Part shown: positions 8,426 to 16,933 of the stretch, in pieces
Layout of the letters: each line of letters begins with the position of its first letter
How positions within the stretch are numbered: the first letter of the stretch is position 1
Assembly (NCBI GenBank): GCA_024234365.1
Contig: JACKOK010000001.1
Location: 1-64,000, forward strand
DNA length: 64,000 bases
Direction: 5' to 3'
From: Pseudomonadales bacterium
GTDB lineage: Bacteria; Pseudomonadota; Gammaproteobacteria; Pseudomonadales; Pseudohongiellaceae
The notes under the pieces: generated by a model
Told to the model about the DNA's origin: nothing
What the model saw: only the letters and a program-made list of their open reading frames with translations
Database searches by the model: none
Position numbers and translations under genes: made by a program

Positions 8426-8833
8426 ATGAGCCGAGACAGCGGTCCGTTCCACATGCAAAGCACCTGTGTCCGCCTGCGCCCGGATGCGTCGGTGGAAGCG
8501 CTGGCGGTGGGGGAATCCTTCTGGGCTGAGTTGGGGCGGGGAGAGCTGGGCAGTTTTCAGAACGAATATCTGGTAACGACCCAGAGTTTTGCGCAGCACT
8601 GGCCCATGTGGGAAATGCACCCGATGGGGGATGAGATCGTCATCCTGCTGGCGGGCAGCGTGGAACTGATTCTGGAAAAACAGAACGGTCATCGGGTTTT
8701 GCCACTGCAAAATGCGGGGGAGTGGGTGCTGGTGCCCCGGGGTGTCTGGCACACGGCCCGGGTCAGCGCACCGAGCACGGTGCTGTTTATTACTGCCGGT
8801 GAAGGTAGCCTGAGCCGGCCCGTGGATATCTGA
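8426..8833 (+). CDS. Cupin-domain protein
   Basis: A 135-residue single-domain cupin. Motif 1 is visible as EMHPMGDEIVILLAGSVEL, with H65 and E70 as potential metal ligands. Motif 2 is AGEWVLVPRGVWHTARV, with H109. One His of the usual HxH pair is absent, so metal occupancy is uncertain. There is no signal peptide or membrane segment. GGGGGAAAC just before the ATG is a good ribosome site. The following glutathione S-transferase starts 12 bases downstream, so the two are probably co-transcribed. The reaction and substrate are unknown. Confidence 0.82.
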   Translation: MSRDSGPFHMQSTCVRLRPDASVEALAVGESFWAELGRGELGSFQNEYLVTTQSFAQHWPMWEMHPMGDEIVILLAGSVELILEKQNGHRVLPLQNAGEWVLVPRGVWHTARVSAPSTVLFITAGEGSLSRPVDI

Positions 8834-8845
8834 GGGAGAGTCACC

Positions 8846-9532
8846 ATGCTGGTTCTGTACATCGGCAACAAGAATTATTCGTCCTGGTCATTGCGTCCCT
8901 GGGTGTTGATGCATGCCCTGGATATTCCCTTCGAGGAGCGGGTAAAGCCCTTTCAGCCCGGTTCCAACTGGGAGGCGTTTCGTCATTTTTCTCCCAGTGG
9001 CAAGGTGCCTGCGCTGTTGACGCCTCTGGGTACGGTGTGGGATTCGCTGGCGATTACCGAGTTTCTGGCCGAGCAGTATAAATCTGTATGGCCTGCCGAC
9101 CCGGCGGCCCGGCTGTGGGCGCGCAGCGCCTGTGCGGAAATGCACTCCAGCTTCTTCACGCTAAGAGAGGTATGCTCAATGAGTTGCGGTGTGCGCATTC
9201 GTCTGCGTGAGACGAGCCCCGGCTTGTTGAAGGACGTCGCCCGGGTGGACGAGCTGTGGTGCGAAGGCCTGGAAAAATTCGGTGGCCCTTTCCTGGCGGG
9301 AGATCGTTTCACTGCGGTGGATGCCTTTTTTGCCCCGGTGGTGTTCCGGGTGCAGACCTACGGCCTGACGCTGAGCGAGCGAGCGCAGCAGTATCTGCGT
9401 CATATGCTCGCGCACCCGTCCATGCAGCAGTGGTACAAAGACGCGCTGGCTGAAACCTGGCGTGATGTGCCCCACGATGACGACTGCAAGCGCTATGGTG
9501 ATGTGGTGGAAGACCTGCGCGTGGGCACCTGA
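8846..9532 (+). CDS. Glutathione S-transferase family protein (copy 1)
   Basis: A 228-residue cytosolic GST. The N-terminal thioredoxin-like domain (about 1-80) opens with LYIGNKNYSSWSLRPW, where the SSWS serines are the likely glutathione-activating residues. SGKVPALL contains the cis-Pro and DSLAITEFLAEQY the glutathione gamma-Glu contact. The all-helical C-terminal domain follows. It is paralogous to the GST at 21747-22409, sharing the GNKNYSSWS.RPW opening. It is transcribed right after the cupin gene and is followed by the longer REP tract. The electrophile it handles cannot be inferred. Confidence 0.9.
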   Translation: MLVLYIGNKNYSSWSLRPWVLMHALDIPFEERVKPFQPGSNWEAFRHFSPSGKVPALLTPLGTVWDSLAITEFLAEQYKSVWPADPAARLWARSACAEMHSSFFTLREVCSMSCGVRIRLRETSPGLLKDVARVDELWCEGLEKFGGPFLAGDRFTAVDAFFAPVVFRVQTYGLTLSERAQQYLRHMLAHPSMQQWYKDALAETWRDVPHDDDCKRYGDVVEDLRVGT

Positions 9533-9548
9533 ATACCCGTTTCCGGTT

Positions 9549-9764
9549 CGATCGCCTGCAGGGCAGGCTCCTACGGCAAAAGATACCCCCCATCGTTGTA
9601 GGAGCCAGCCCTGCTGGCGATGGTGAAATACCGGTCGTGATTTGTTCGCCTGCAGGGCAGGCTCCTACGGCAAAAGATATCCCCATCGTTGTAGGAGCCA
9701 GCCCTGCTGGCGATGGTGAAATGTCGGTTATGTTTGGTCGCCTGCAGGGCAGGCTCCTACGCTA
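9549..9764. repeat. Tandem array of paired REP hairpins, right tract
   Basis: Five REP hairpins alternate in orientation. Inverted copies (CGCCTGCAGGGCAGGCTCC, with AGGAGCC-type heads) begin at about 9553, 9647 and 9739. Direct copies (GTAGGAGCCAGCCCTGCTGG) lie at about 9597 and 9691. The repeat period is 92-94 bases, and the linker AAAAGATA.CCCCCATCGTT is conserved between units. This looks like a duplicated REPIN, that is, a mirrored REP doublet, with a remaining singlet. It fills the GST-tesB convergent interval and may stabilise or end both transcripts. Confidence 0.87.
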
Positions 9765-9811
9765 AAAGATATCCCGTTCGTTCGGGGCATAGGCGAACCC
9801 AATCTCACCGG

Positions 9812-10672
9812 TTACGAGCGCAGGCGGATCAAACCTTCCTGCGCCACCGACACCACCAGCTCCCCGTTTTCCCGGAAGATATTGCCGCGGCTGAAACCAC
9901 GGGCGCCCGAGCTTGAGGGGCTGTCCTGCACATACAGAAGCCACTCGTCCATGCGGAAGGGGCGGTGGAACCACATGGAGTGGTCCAGGCTGGCCATCTG
10001 CAGATTGGGCGTGAACATGCTGACCTCGTGCGGTCGCAGGCTGGTCTCCAGTAACGTCATGTCCGAGGCATAGGCCAGCATGTGGCGGTGCCAGGGGTAG
10101 TCGGAGGGCAGGGTGTCATTGAGTTTCAGCCATACCATGCGATGCGGCGGGCGCACCTCGGGCGCCATCAGATTCTCCGGCTCCACAGGGCGCAGGTCGA
10201 TCGCAAAGGGACGGCTGGCGTGCTGGAACATCTCCTCAGGCATGGAATCGCGATACATCTCGGCCAGTTGTGCCCGTGTGAGGCATTCCTGCGGCGGTGG
10301 CACCTGCGGCATCTCGACCTGATGGCTCATGCCGTCTTCGCTGATCTGAAACGAGGCGGCCATATTGAGGATGGCGGCGCCGTGCTGGATCGCGGTAATG
10401 CGCCGGGTCGTGAAGCTTCTGCCATCGCGCAGGCGTTCCACCTGAAAACGGATGGGAGCCTTTTTGTCCCCGGGGCGCAGGAAGTAGGCGTGCAGGGAGT
10501 GTGGCTGCCGCTCGGCATCCACGGTGCAGCTTGCGCTGAGCAGCGCCTGGGCCAGCACTTGTCCGCCGAAGATCTGCCGCCAGCCCTCGTTGCCGAATTT
10601 TGTCTGGAAGACATCATCGCCCAGGGCTTCCAGGTCCAGATGTTCATAGAGTTGTTGCAGTTGTCTGTTCAT
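9812..10672 (-). CDS. tesB: Acyl-CoA thioesterase II
   Basis: Hydrolyses acyl-CoA to free fatty acid and CoA in the cytosol. The 286 residues match the usual TesB length and its double hot-dog fold. FGGQVLAQAL and LHAYFLRPGD mark the first hot-dog domain. ASDMTLLET provides the catalytic Asp region, and ASLDHSMWFHRPFRMDEW with ARGFSRGNIF marks the second domain and the Thr/Gln region. It runs convergent to the GST across the REP array. Confidence 0.94.
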   Translation of the reverse strand: MNRQLQQLYEHLDLEALGDDVFQTKFGNEGWRQIFGGQVLAQALLSASCTVDAERQPHSLHAYFLRPGDKKAPIRFQVERLRDGRSFTTRRITAIQHGAAILNMAASFQISEDGMSHQVEMPQVPPPQECLTRAQLAEMYRDSMPEEMFQHASRPFAIDLRPVEPENLMAPEVRPPHRMVWLKLNDTLPSDYPWHRHMLAYASDMTLLETSLRPHEVSMFTPNLQMASLDHSMWFHRPFRMDEWLLYVQDSPSSSGARGFSRGNIFRENGELVVSVAQEGLIRLRS

Positions 10673-10776
10673 ACCTTGATTCCGATGCGATCTGCGGCAG
10701 GGTGGGCAAAATTGCGCAGAGGATTGTAACAGGTCGCGGGCAGCGGATCAGGCTCCTTGCCACCCGGCAGGGCCGC

Positions 10777-10805
10777 TTTACGCTGGCGGGGGCGGCGCGT
10801 ATGAT
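10777..10805 (+). promoter_or_regulatory. Candidate sigma70 promoter for the lipocalin-like gene
   Basis: TTTACG (10777-10782), a 17-base spacer and TATGAT (10800-10805) lie about 75 bases before the ATG at 10880, in the divergent tesB interval. Sequence match only; no transcript evidence. Confidence 0.5.
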
Positions 10806-10879
10806 CCCCGCAGGTGGAACACACGACCGACCTGCATCAAACAGACCATTTGAATAAGAAGAATCAAGAGAGGTTTTAC

Positions 10880-11374
10880 ATGCGTATTCGAGCATTGCTT
10901 GGGGGCGGTATCGTATTGGTATCCGCAGCAGCCCTGTTGGGAATCGAGAACAGCAGCAGCGCGGCGGAGAACGATCTTGCCGCTGTCATGCGCCAGTTTG
11001 AGGGGCATTACGAGCTGATCAGTTTCATCTCCTACCCGGAAGGGGGCGGGGAGGTGGACAATAATTACGAAGGCCGGATCACCTACGATGCCCATGGCAA
11101 CATGACGGCACAGGGCATGCCCAAGGATCTGCCCGCCCGTGCCCGCGCCTCGCGGGAGAATGTTCGTGGGGGCTTTGCCTATTATGGCGACGTGAGCTGG
11201 GACATCGAGAACCAGATCGTGACGCACCATGTGACCGGGTCCACCAGTCGTGGCAGCTGGGTGGGCGAGGACAATGTCCGCCACTACGCCTTCGAGGACG
11301 GTTTCCTGAAGCTGTCCATCAAGGATGCCAATGGAAGGACAACCGGTACTCTGACCTGGCGTAAATTTGAATGA
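10880..11374 (+). CDS. Exported lipocalin-like domain protein
   Basis: A 164-residue protein with an N-terminal hydrophobic segment (ALLGGGIVLVSAAALLGI), consistent with a signal peptide or anchor and cleavage near SSAAEN. The mature part resembles the bacterial lipocalin-like domain: a beta-rich fold opening with FEGHYELISF, then GRITYDAHGNMTAQ, and later repeated short strands ending GTLTWRKFE. The ATG at 10880 is chosen because AGAGAGG precedes it by about 6 bases; an upstream in-frame start would place 22 polar residues before the signal peptide. Ligand and role are unknown. It is transcribed alone and followed by a GC-rich hairpin. Confidence 0.75.
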   Translation: MRIRALLGGGIVLVSAAALLGIENSSSAAENDLAAVMRQFEGHYELISFISYPEGGGEVDNNYEGRITYDAHGNMTAQGMPKDLPARARASRENVRGGFAYYGDVSWDIENQIVTHHVTGSTSRGSWVGEDNVRHYAFEDGFLKLSIKDANGRTTGTLTWRKFE

Positions 11375-11395
11375 CACTTCTTTGAGCGACTCTCC

Positions 11396-11417
11396 GGGCC
11401 CGCCTTCGTGCGGGCCC
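11396..11417 (+). terminator. GC-rich hairpin after the lipocalin-like gene
   Basis: GGGCCCGC (11396-11403), a six-base loop and GCGGGCCC (11410-11417) lie about 20 bases after the stop codon. There is no U-tract, so it is at best a weak intrinsic terminator or an mRNA-stabilising stem. Confidence 0.4.
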
Positions 11418-11503
11418 CTGCCTGACCGCAGGGCTTGCGGTGTGGCACAATCTGCATGAGCGTCCCCACCCCGGGGCAATAGAGCAGGTGCACAGGAATC
11501 CGC

Positions 11504-12937
11504 TTGGTAAAGACAGACATGACGAACAAGGGCATGACGGGTTCACGCCTGGAGCTGGGCTGGCAGGCAGAAGCCATTCGCCTGCGGGAGCTGAGCCTGC
11601 GTGCCGCCGGCACGCAAGTAAGCGCTGACAAAGCCCCCATGTCCGCCCAAGACTCTGCTGCGCCTTTGTGGCTGCTGGAGCGTGCCGCCTCCTTGGGTGA
11701 GGCTTCCTCCCTGCGTGAGCCCATCCACCAGCGTGTGCAGCAGGCGCGTCTGCTGTTTGCCCTGTTGTGCCTGCTGGCGCTGCTAAGCGGGGCGAGTGCC
11801 GCGCTAGGTTTCTTCGGCAGCGAGGTACGACAGGTCAATGTCATCTGGACCCTGCTGGGGCTGATTGGTGTACATCTGCTGGCGCTGCTCCTGTGGTTGC
11901 TCAGTGGCCGTTTCAGCGGCGGGCTGTTCGGACGCGTCTGGTTCTGGCTGCTGACACGTTTGCCGGGCACATGGAAACGGGGTGAAGACGATGGTCTGGC
12001 CCGCGCCCTGATCAATCTGATGGGGCGGCGGCGCATGGGACAGTGGCTGTTCGCCTCCATCACGCATTCTTTATGGCTGCTTGCACTGAGCGCCTCCCTG
12101 TTGACCATCCTGTTTGCCCTGAGCCTGCGCAGTTATGGTTTTGTGTTGGAAACCACCATTCTGGGTGAGGACGTATTCCATGCCTTGGTACAGGCGATTG
12201 GCTGGCTGCCCGCGCAGCTGGGTTTTGCGCTTCCCGATGCGGACATGGTGGCCTCGGCGCTGGCAACGGGGCAAGCTCAGCAGGCGGAGGATGCCCGTCG
12301 TGCCTGGGCGTCCTGGTTGTGTGGCGCGATCGTGGTCTACGCCATCCTGCCCCGTTTTCTGGTTTGGGTGTATTCACTGGGACAATTGCTGCACAGCCGA
12401 CACGCGTTGTTGCCGGACCCGGCCCTGCCCGGGTATCACGAACTGTTTCCTGCGCCTGCGCCCGCACGCGGGGTGGTGGACGCCGCCCCCGCCGGAATGC
12501 CGCGGTGGCGGATTCACGACAAGCACCCGGTTGCAGGCAGTGCCCGTGTTTTGATGGCGCTGGAGCTGGGGCAGGATCTGCCCTGGCCACCAGCCCTGCT
12601 GCGCGAGGCGATGGATGTGGAGCTGCTGATTCCCGAGGTGGTGGAGACGCGTGAGCAGCGTCAGATGGCCCTGAACCGGGTGCAACAGGCGCAGCCGCTG
12701 CGTCTGTTGCTGGCCTGCGATGCCCGCCTGTCACCCGATCGCGGCACGCTGCACTGGCTGGTGGCATTGTCCGGGCACTGTGGTGCCCTCGGCGTCTGGC
12801 TGCTGGTGCCACAAGGGCAAGAGGATGCCGGGCGTGCCGGCGTGTGGCAGGACAGCCTGGCCGGCATCGGATTGGCACAGGCCGATGTCGTCCATCAACC
12901 CTCGGATGCCCTGAACTGGTTGCGCCATCATGACTAG
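11504..12937 (+). CDS. DUF2868 membrane protein
   Basis: A 477-residue integral membrane protein of the DUF2868 family, which normally sits directly upstream of a DUF3482 GTPase, as here. Hydrophobic segments are visible at roughly residues 88-105, 115-137, 183-205 and 268-290. The C-terminal third is soluble (RVLMALELGQDLPWP...). The start is ambiguous. TTG at 11504 has AGGA about 6 bases upstream; ATG at 11519 has only a weak site. The stop overlaps the next gene by 8 bases, so synthesis is coupled. The molecular function is not established. The pair is likely a membrane-anchored GTPase complex. Confidence 0.82.
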   Translation: MVKTDMTNKGMTGSRLELGWQAEAIRLRELSLRAAGTQVSADKAPMSAQDSAAPLWLLERAASLGEASSLREPIHQRVQQARLLFALLCLLALLSGASAALGFFGSEVRQVNVIWTLLGLIGVHLLALLLWLLSGRFSGGLFGRVWFWLLTRLPGTWKRGEDDGLARALINLMGRRRMGQWLFASITHSLWLLALSASLLTILFALSLRSYGFVLETTILGEDVFHALVQAIGWLPAQLGFALPDADMVASALATGQAQQAEDARRAWASWLCGAIVVYAILPRFLVWVYSLGQLLHSRHALLPDPALPGYHELFPAPAPARGVVDAAPAGMPRWRIHDKHPVAGSARVLMALELGQDLPWPPALLREAMDVELLIPEVVETREQRQMALNRVQQAQPLRLLLACDARLSPDRGTLHWLVALSGHCGALGVWLLVPQGQEDAGRAGVWQDSLAGIGLAQADVVHQPSDALNWLRHHD

Positions 12938-14357
12938 ATCACTGCCGACACAGCCCCTGCAGATTGCCGTTGTCGGGCACACCAACACCGGCAAGACCTC
13001 TTTGCTGCGCACGCTGACGCGCGACAAGTATTTTGGTGAGGTCTCCGCGATGCCGAGCACTACCCGCCATGTCGAGGCCAGCGCGCTGACACTGGACAGG
13101 CAGGTGGTGCTGGAGCTGTTCGATACGCCGGGGCTGGAGGAATCCATTGCCTTGCTGGAGCAACTGGAGGCATTGGGGGCAGGGGCTGAGCGCCTGGACG
13201 GCCCCGCCCGCATTGAAAGATTTCTGGCCTCGGAGGACGCGCGCGGACGTTTCGAGCAGGAGGCCAAGGTGCTGCGGCAGATGCTGCGCTGCGATGCCGC
13301 TGTCTATGTCATCGATGCACGGGACCCGGTGCTGGCCAAGCATCGCGATGAACTGACGATTCTGCATGCCTGTGGTATTCCGCTGCTGCCCCTGCTCAAT
13401 TTCGTCGGTACCCCCCGGGCCCACGAGAAGACCTGGCGCGAGGCGTTGGCCCGGCTCGGCCTGCATGTGGTGGTGGCTTTCGATACCGTGGCGCCCGCCC
13501 ACGATGGGGAGCAGACGCTGTATACCCGCCTGGCAACGCTTCTCAATGAGCGCGGCCAGGTGCTGCTGGCGCTGGCGCGCTCCCATGCTGCGCAGGTGCT
13601 GCAGCGGCGTCAGGAGGCGGCAGCGTTGCTGGCGGAACTGCTCATCGACACGGCTGCCTATCGTCGTGCTGTGGAGGCCGAGCCCGGTAGCACTGCCGCT
13701 GCCGCGGCATTGTCGGAGTTCAACCAGCGGATCCGCGCCCGCGAGCAGAGCTGTGTCGATGCCCTGCTGCAGTTGTACCGCTTCACTCGTGACGATATCG
13801 AGGCCAGTCAGTTGCCGATCAGTGCGGGCGCTTGGAAGGATGATCTGTTCTCTCCCGAGACGCTGAAAGCCTTTGGTATGCAGGTGGGCGGCGGGGCAGC
13901 CGCCGGCGCGGCGGCCGGCCTTGGGGTGGACCTGATGCTGGGCGGTGCCTCTCTGGGCACGGGTGCCGCCGTGGGCGCACTGCTGGGCGGCGGGGCTCAG
14001 ACCCTGCGCCATTTCGGTCGTCGGGTCGGGGACCGGCTGCTGGGTGCGCTGACGGGGAACTATTATCTGCAGCTCGACGATGCGCTGGTGCAGGTGCTGC
14101 TGACCCGCCAGTGGTATCTGGTGCGTGCGCTGGAGGCTCGGGGGCACGCCGCGCAGGCGAAACTGAGCATTGGTGACACCGCCATGGGTTCTCTGTGGCG
14201 CGAGGCGCTCGGCAGGTTGGTAGCGCACAGTCGTCTGCATCCGGAATGGTCTTGCATTGACGGGCGCGGTTCCTGGGATGTCTCCCGTCAGCAGCTCAGC
14301 GAGCAGATGGCGGCACAACTGGAGCACACGCTGCAGCGCTGGAGCGTGCAGGACTGA
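12930..14357 (+). CDS. DUF3482-containing small GTPase-like protein
   Basis: A 475-residue protein with an N-terminal Era/EngA-like GTPase domain and a C-terminal DUF3482 region. The P-loop GHTNTGKTS is at residues 16-24, a switch-I Thr in PSTTRH at about 44-45, and G3 as DTPG at 65-68. A classical G4 NKxD is not seen; the corresponding strand ends PLLNFVG, so guanine specificity may be altered. A Gly/Ala-rich hydrophobic stretch at about 313-350 looks like a membrane-inserting hairpin. It is coupled to the DUF2868 membrane partner. Function is unknown; the family is widespread in Pseudomonas-like bacteria. Confidence 0.85.
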   Translation: MTRSLPTQPLQIAVVGHTNTGKTSLLRTLTRDKYFGEVSAMPSTTRHVEASALTLDRQVVLELFDTPGLEESIALLEQLEALGAGAERLDGPARIERFLASEDARGRFEQEAKVLRQMLRCDAAVYVIDARDPVLAKHRDELTILHACGIPLLPLLNFVGTPRAHEKTWREALARLGLHVVVAFDTVAPAHDGEQTLYTRLATLLNERGQVLLALARSHAAQVLQRRQEAAALLAELLIDTAAYRRAVEAEPGSTAAAAALSEFNQRIRAREQSCVDALLQLYRFTRDDIEASQLPISAGAWKDDLFSPETLKAFGMQVGGGAAAGAAAGLGVDLMLGGASLGTGAAVGALLGGGAQTLRHFGRRVGDRLLGALTGNYYLQLDDALVQVLLTRQWYLVRALEARGHAAQAKLSIGDTAMGSLWREALGRLVAHSRLHPEWSCIDGRGSWDVSRQQLSEQMAAQLEHTLQRWSVQD

Positions 14358-14471
14358 ATTGATTCTTGCTGGCAGGTGGTTTACTTTCCGCGAACATCCC
14401 AACCCGGTCGCGTCGGAGGCCAAGGCCGCTTTTCTGCGCGCGTCCCCTGCGAACAATCATCAGGTGAAATC

Positions 14472-15755
14472 ATGTCAGTGATTAACAAGAAAAAGAACAC
14501 GCGGGCAAGCGGCCCGCATCTGCTGCTCCGGATTCTGGGTATCGTTCTGCTTTCCCTGAGCCTGCTGCCTGCCGTGCAGGCACAGTCACCGGACGGACTG
14601 CGCTGGGTCACCACCTGGACTGCCAGCCCCAGCACCCTGCCGCCGGGCATGCTGCCGGAAGAGGCGCGCGGGGATGCCTACCAGGACCAGACCCTGCGCA
14701 TGATCGCCCACACCAGCATCGGCGGCGATATGGTGCGGGTGCGCATCGCCAATACCCACGGCAATAAACCTCTGCTCATCGGCTCCGCCAGCATCGCGCT
14801 GCAGACACAGGGCAGTGCGGTGGATGAGCGCAGCCTGACCCGTCTGAGCTTTGCTGGCGAGCGGAGTATTACGATCCCCCGTGGCGGTTTTGTCATCAGC
14901 GATCCGGTCGCCTTCAGCGTGCCGCAGATGGGCAATCTGAGCGTCAGCCTCTACCTGCCGCAGGCTTCCGGCACACCCACCAGCCACTCCACCGCGTTCC
15001 AGCAGAATTTCGTCTCCGCTGCCGGGGACTACAGCATGAGCGGAAATTTCGAGGCCACGGAAACCCCGGCCATGTGGCAGTATCTGAGTGCCATCGATGT
15101 GGGGCGCCAGGACGACATCACGGCCATTGTGACGCTGGGGGATTCCATTACCGATGGCTGGGGTTCCACCGAGAGTGCCAACCATCGCTGGCCCAATTTC
15201 TTTGCTCGCCGCCTGCTGGACGACCCGGATGTGCGCGATTTTGCCGTGGTCAATGCCGGGCTCAGCGGCAACCGTGTCCTGCATGAGAACTCACCCCGTT
15301 TCGGGGAAAATCTGCTGGCGCGCTTCGAGCGGGATGTGCTGGCCTTGAGTGGGGTCAGCCATATCGTGCTGCTGGAGGGCATCAACGACATCGGCATGGG
15401 CCGGGCGGGAACGGCCGAGGAGGTCAGCGCCGACGAGGTGATTGCCGGCTACCGGCAGATCATCCTGCGGGCGCACGATCGCGGCCTGAAGATCATCGGT
15501 GCCACCCTGACCCCTTTCGAGGGCGCGGCCTATTACACCGAAGCGGGTGAGCTGAAGCGTCAGGCCATCAACGCCTGGATTCGCGGCAGCAGCGAGTTTG
15601 ACGGCATCATCGATTTCGAAACCCCGGTGCGGGACCCGGCACAGCACACACGGTTGCTGCCCTCCTTTACGACGGACAATCTGCACCCGAACGACGAGGG
15701 CTACGAGGCCATGGCCGAGGTCGTGGACCTGGAATTGTTTGCCCCGGATAACTGA
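14472..15755 (+). CDS. Exported SGNH/GDSL-family hydrolase
   Basis: A 427-residue serine esterase-type protein. The signal peptide is at about residues 17-38 (LLLRILGIVLLSLSLLPAVQA). Block I GDSITDGW supplies nucleophile S225; block II Gly and block III Asn are in NAGLSGNRVL and LEGINDIG; block V Asp/His is in DNLHPNDEGY. The segment before block I (about 45-215) is a beta-rich domain beginning RWVTTWTASP, seen in secreted SGNH proteins that act on polysaccharides or their acyl groups. The start at 14472 is set by AGGTG upstream and the clean signal peptide. It is 15 bases before hemH. The substrate is unresolved. Confidence 0.88.
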   Translation: MSVINKKKNTRASGPHLLLRILGIVLLSLSLLPAVQAQSPDGLRWVTTWTASPSTLPPGMLPEEARGDAYQDQTLRMIAHTSIGGDMVRVRIANTHGNKPLLIGSASIALQTQGSAVDERSLTRLSFAGERSITIPRGGFVISDPVAFSVPQMGNLSVSLYLPQASGTPTSHSTAFQQNFVSAAGDYSMSGNFEATETPAMWQYLSAIDVGRQDDITAIVTLGDSITDGWGSTESANHRWPNFFARRLLDDPDVRDFAVVNAGLSGNRVLHENSPRFGENLLARFERDVLALSGVSHIVLLEGINDIGMGRAGTAEEVSADEVIAGYRQIILRAHDRGLKIIGATLTPFEGAAYYTEAGELKRQAINAWIRGSSEFDGIIDFETPVRDPAQHTRLLPSFTTDNLHPNDEGYEAMAEVVDLELFAPDN

Positions 15756-15770
15756 TACGCAAGGAATGAC

Positions 15771-16847
15771 ATGAAATACCAAGGCAGCCCCGGTTTCTCC
15801 CATCAGCAAGCGGACAGGATCGGGGTGCTGATCTGCAATCTCGGTACGCCGGAGGCACCCACGCCTGCGGCGTTGCGGCGCTATCTGCGGGAGTTTCTTT
15901 CCGACCCGCGCGTGGTGGAGGTCCCCCGGCTGCTGTGGTGGTTTGTGCTCAACGGCATCATCCTGCGGGTGCGTCCACGACGTTCCGCTGCCGCCTATGC
16001 CAAGGTGTTCACGGATGCCGGTTCACCGCTGCTGCTGCACACCCGCGCGCAGGCAGCGGCGCTGCAGGAGAATCTTGCCGGCAAGGGCCGGGAAGACATC
16101 CTGGTGGACTACGCCATGCGCTATGGCCAGCCGGCCATGAGCGCCGTGATGCAGTCGATGTTCGACAAAGGCGTGCGCAAACTGCTGGTACTGCCCATGT
16201 ACCCCCAGTATTCCGGTTCCACCGCCGGTTCCGTTTTCGACGCGCTGGCGAAGGATTTTCTGACAAGGCGCCTGCTGCCCGACCTGCGTTTCATCAGCCA
16301 CTATCACGATTACCCCCCGTATATCGACGCCGCGGCGGCCCGTATCCGGGAGCATTGGGAGGCCCATGGCCGGGCGGACAAGCTGCTGTTTTCCTACCAC
16401 GGCGTGCCCCGGCGCTATCTGGACAATGGTGACCCCTACCACTGCGAATGCCACAAAACCTCACGCCTGATTGCACAGGCCCTGGGGCTGTCCGCCGAAG
16501 AGTATCTGACGACCTTCCAGTCGCGTTTCGGGCGTGAGGAATGGCTGCAGCCCTACACAGACAAGACGCTGGAGGCTTTTCCGGGGCAGGGTATCCGGTC
16601 GGTGCAGGTGTTCTGCCCGGGTTTCGCGGCAGATTGCCTGGAAACCCTGGAGGAGATCGGTGAGGAGAACCGCGAGAACTTTCTCCATGCCGGTGGCGAG
16701 CGCTACGAATACATCAGCGCGCTCAATGCCCGGCCCGATCACATCGAGGCGTTGGCGGGGCTGGTACTACAGGAGCTGCAGGGCTGGGCGGTGGCGCCCG
16801 ACTCGGCGCGTGAGGCGCGTGCCCGGGCACTGGGCGCCGGAAAATAA
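15771..16847 (+). CDS. hemH: Ferrochelatase
   Basis: Inserts Fe2+ into protoporphyrin IX, the last step of heme synthesis. The 358-residue protein has the family opening GVLICNLGTPEAP, then REFLSDPRVVE. The active-site His is in FSYHGVPRRY, and the conserved Glu region is CPGFAADCLETLEEIGEE. There is no C-terminal transmembrane anchor, as usual for proteobacterial ferrochelatases. DPYHCECHKT provides cysteines, but no full [2Fe-2S] ligand set is evident. It may be co-transcribed with the upstream SGNH hydrolase and is closed by a strong terminator. Confidence 0.95.
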   Translation: MKYQGSPGFSHQQADRIGVLICNLGTPEAPTPAALRRYLREFLSDPRVVEVPRLLWWFVLNGIILRVRPRRSAAAYAKVFTDAGSPLLLHTRAQAAALQENLAGKGREDILVDYAMRYGQPAMSAVMQSMFDKGVRKLLVLPMYPQYSGSTAGSVFDALAKDFLTRRLLPDLRFISHYHDYPPYIDAAAARIREHWEAHGRADKLLFSYHGVPRRYLDNGDPYHCECHKTSRLIAQALGLSAEEYLTTFQSRFGREEWLQPYTDKTLEAFPGQGIRSVQVFCPGFAADCLETLEEIGEENRENFLHAGGERYEYISALNARPDHIEALAGLVLQELQGWAVAPDSAREARARALGAGK

Positions 16848-16874
16848 TCCCCGGGCGTTGCTGTCCAAGCCATG

Positions 16875-16913
16875 AAAAAAGGCGCTGACCCGCTGTGGGT
16901 GAGCGCCTTTTTT
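16875..16913. terminator. Bidirectional Rho-independent terminator between hemH and tolC
   Basis: AAAAAAGGCGCT (16875-16886) pairs with AGCGCCTTTTTT (16902-16913). An inner ACCC/GGGT stem sits around a GCTGT loop. The A-tract on one side and T-tract on the other serve both convergent genes. Confidence 0.93.
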
Positions 16914-16933
16914 GATGCTGCCGGAAAGCGGAA

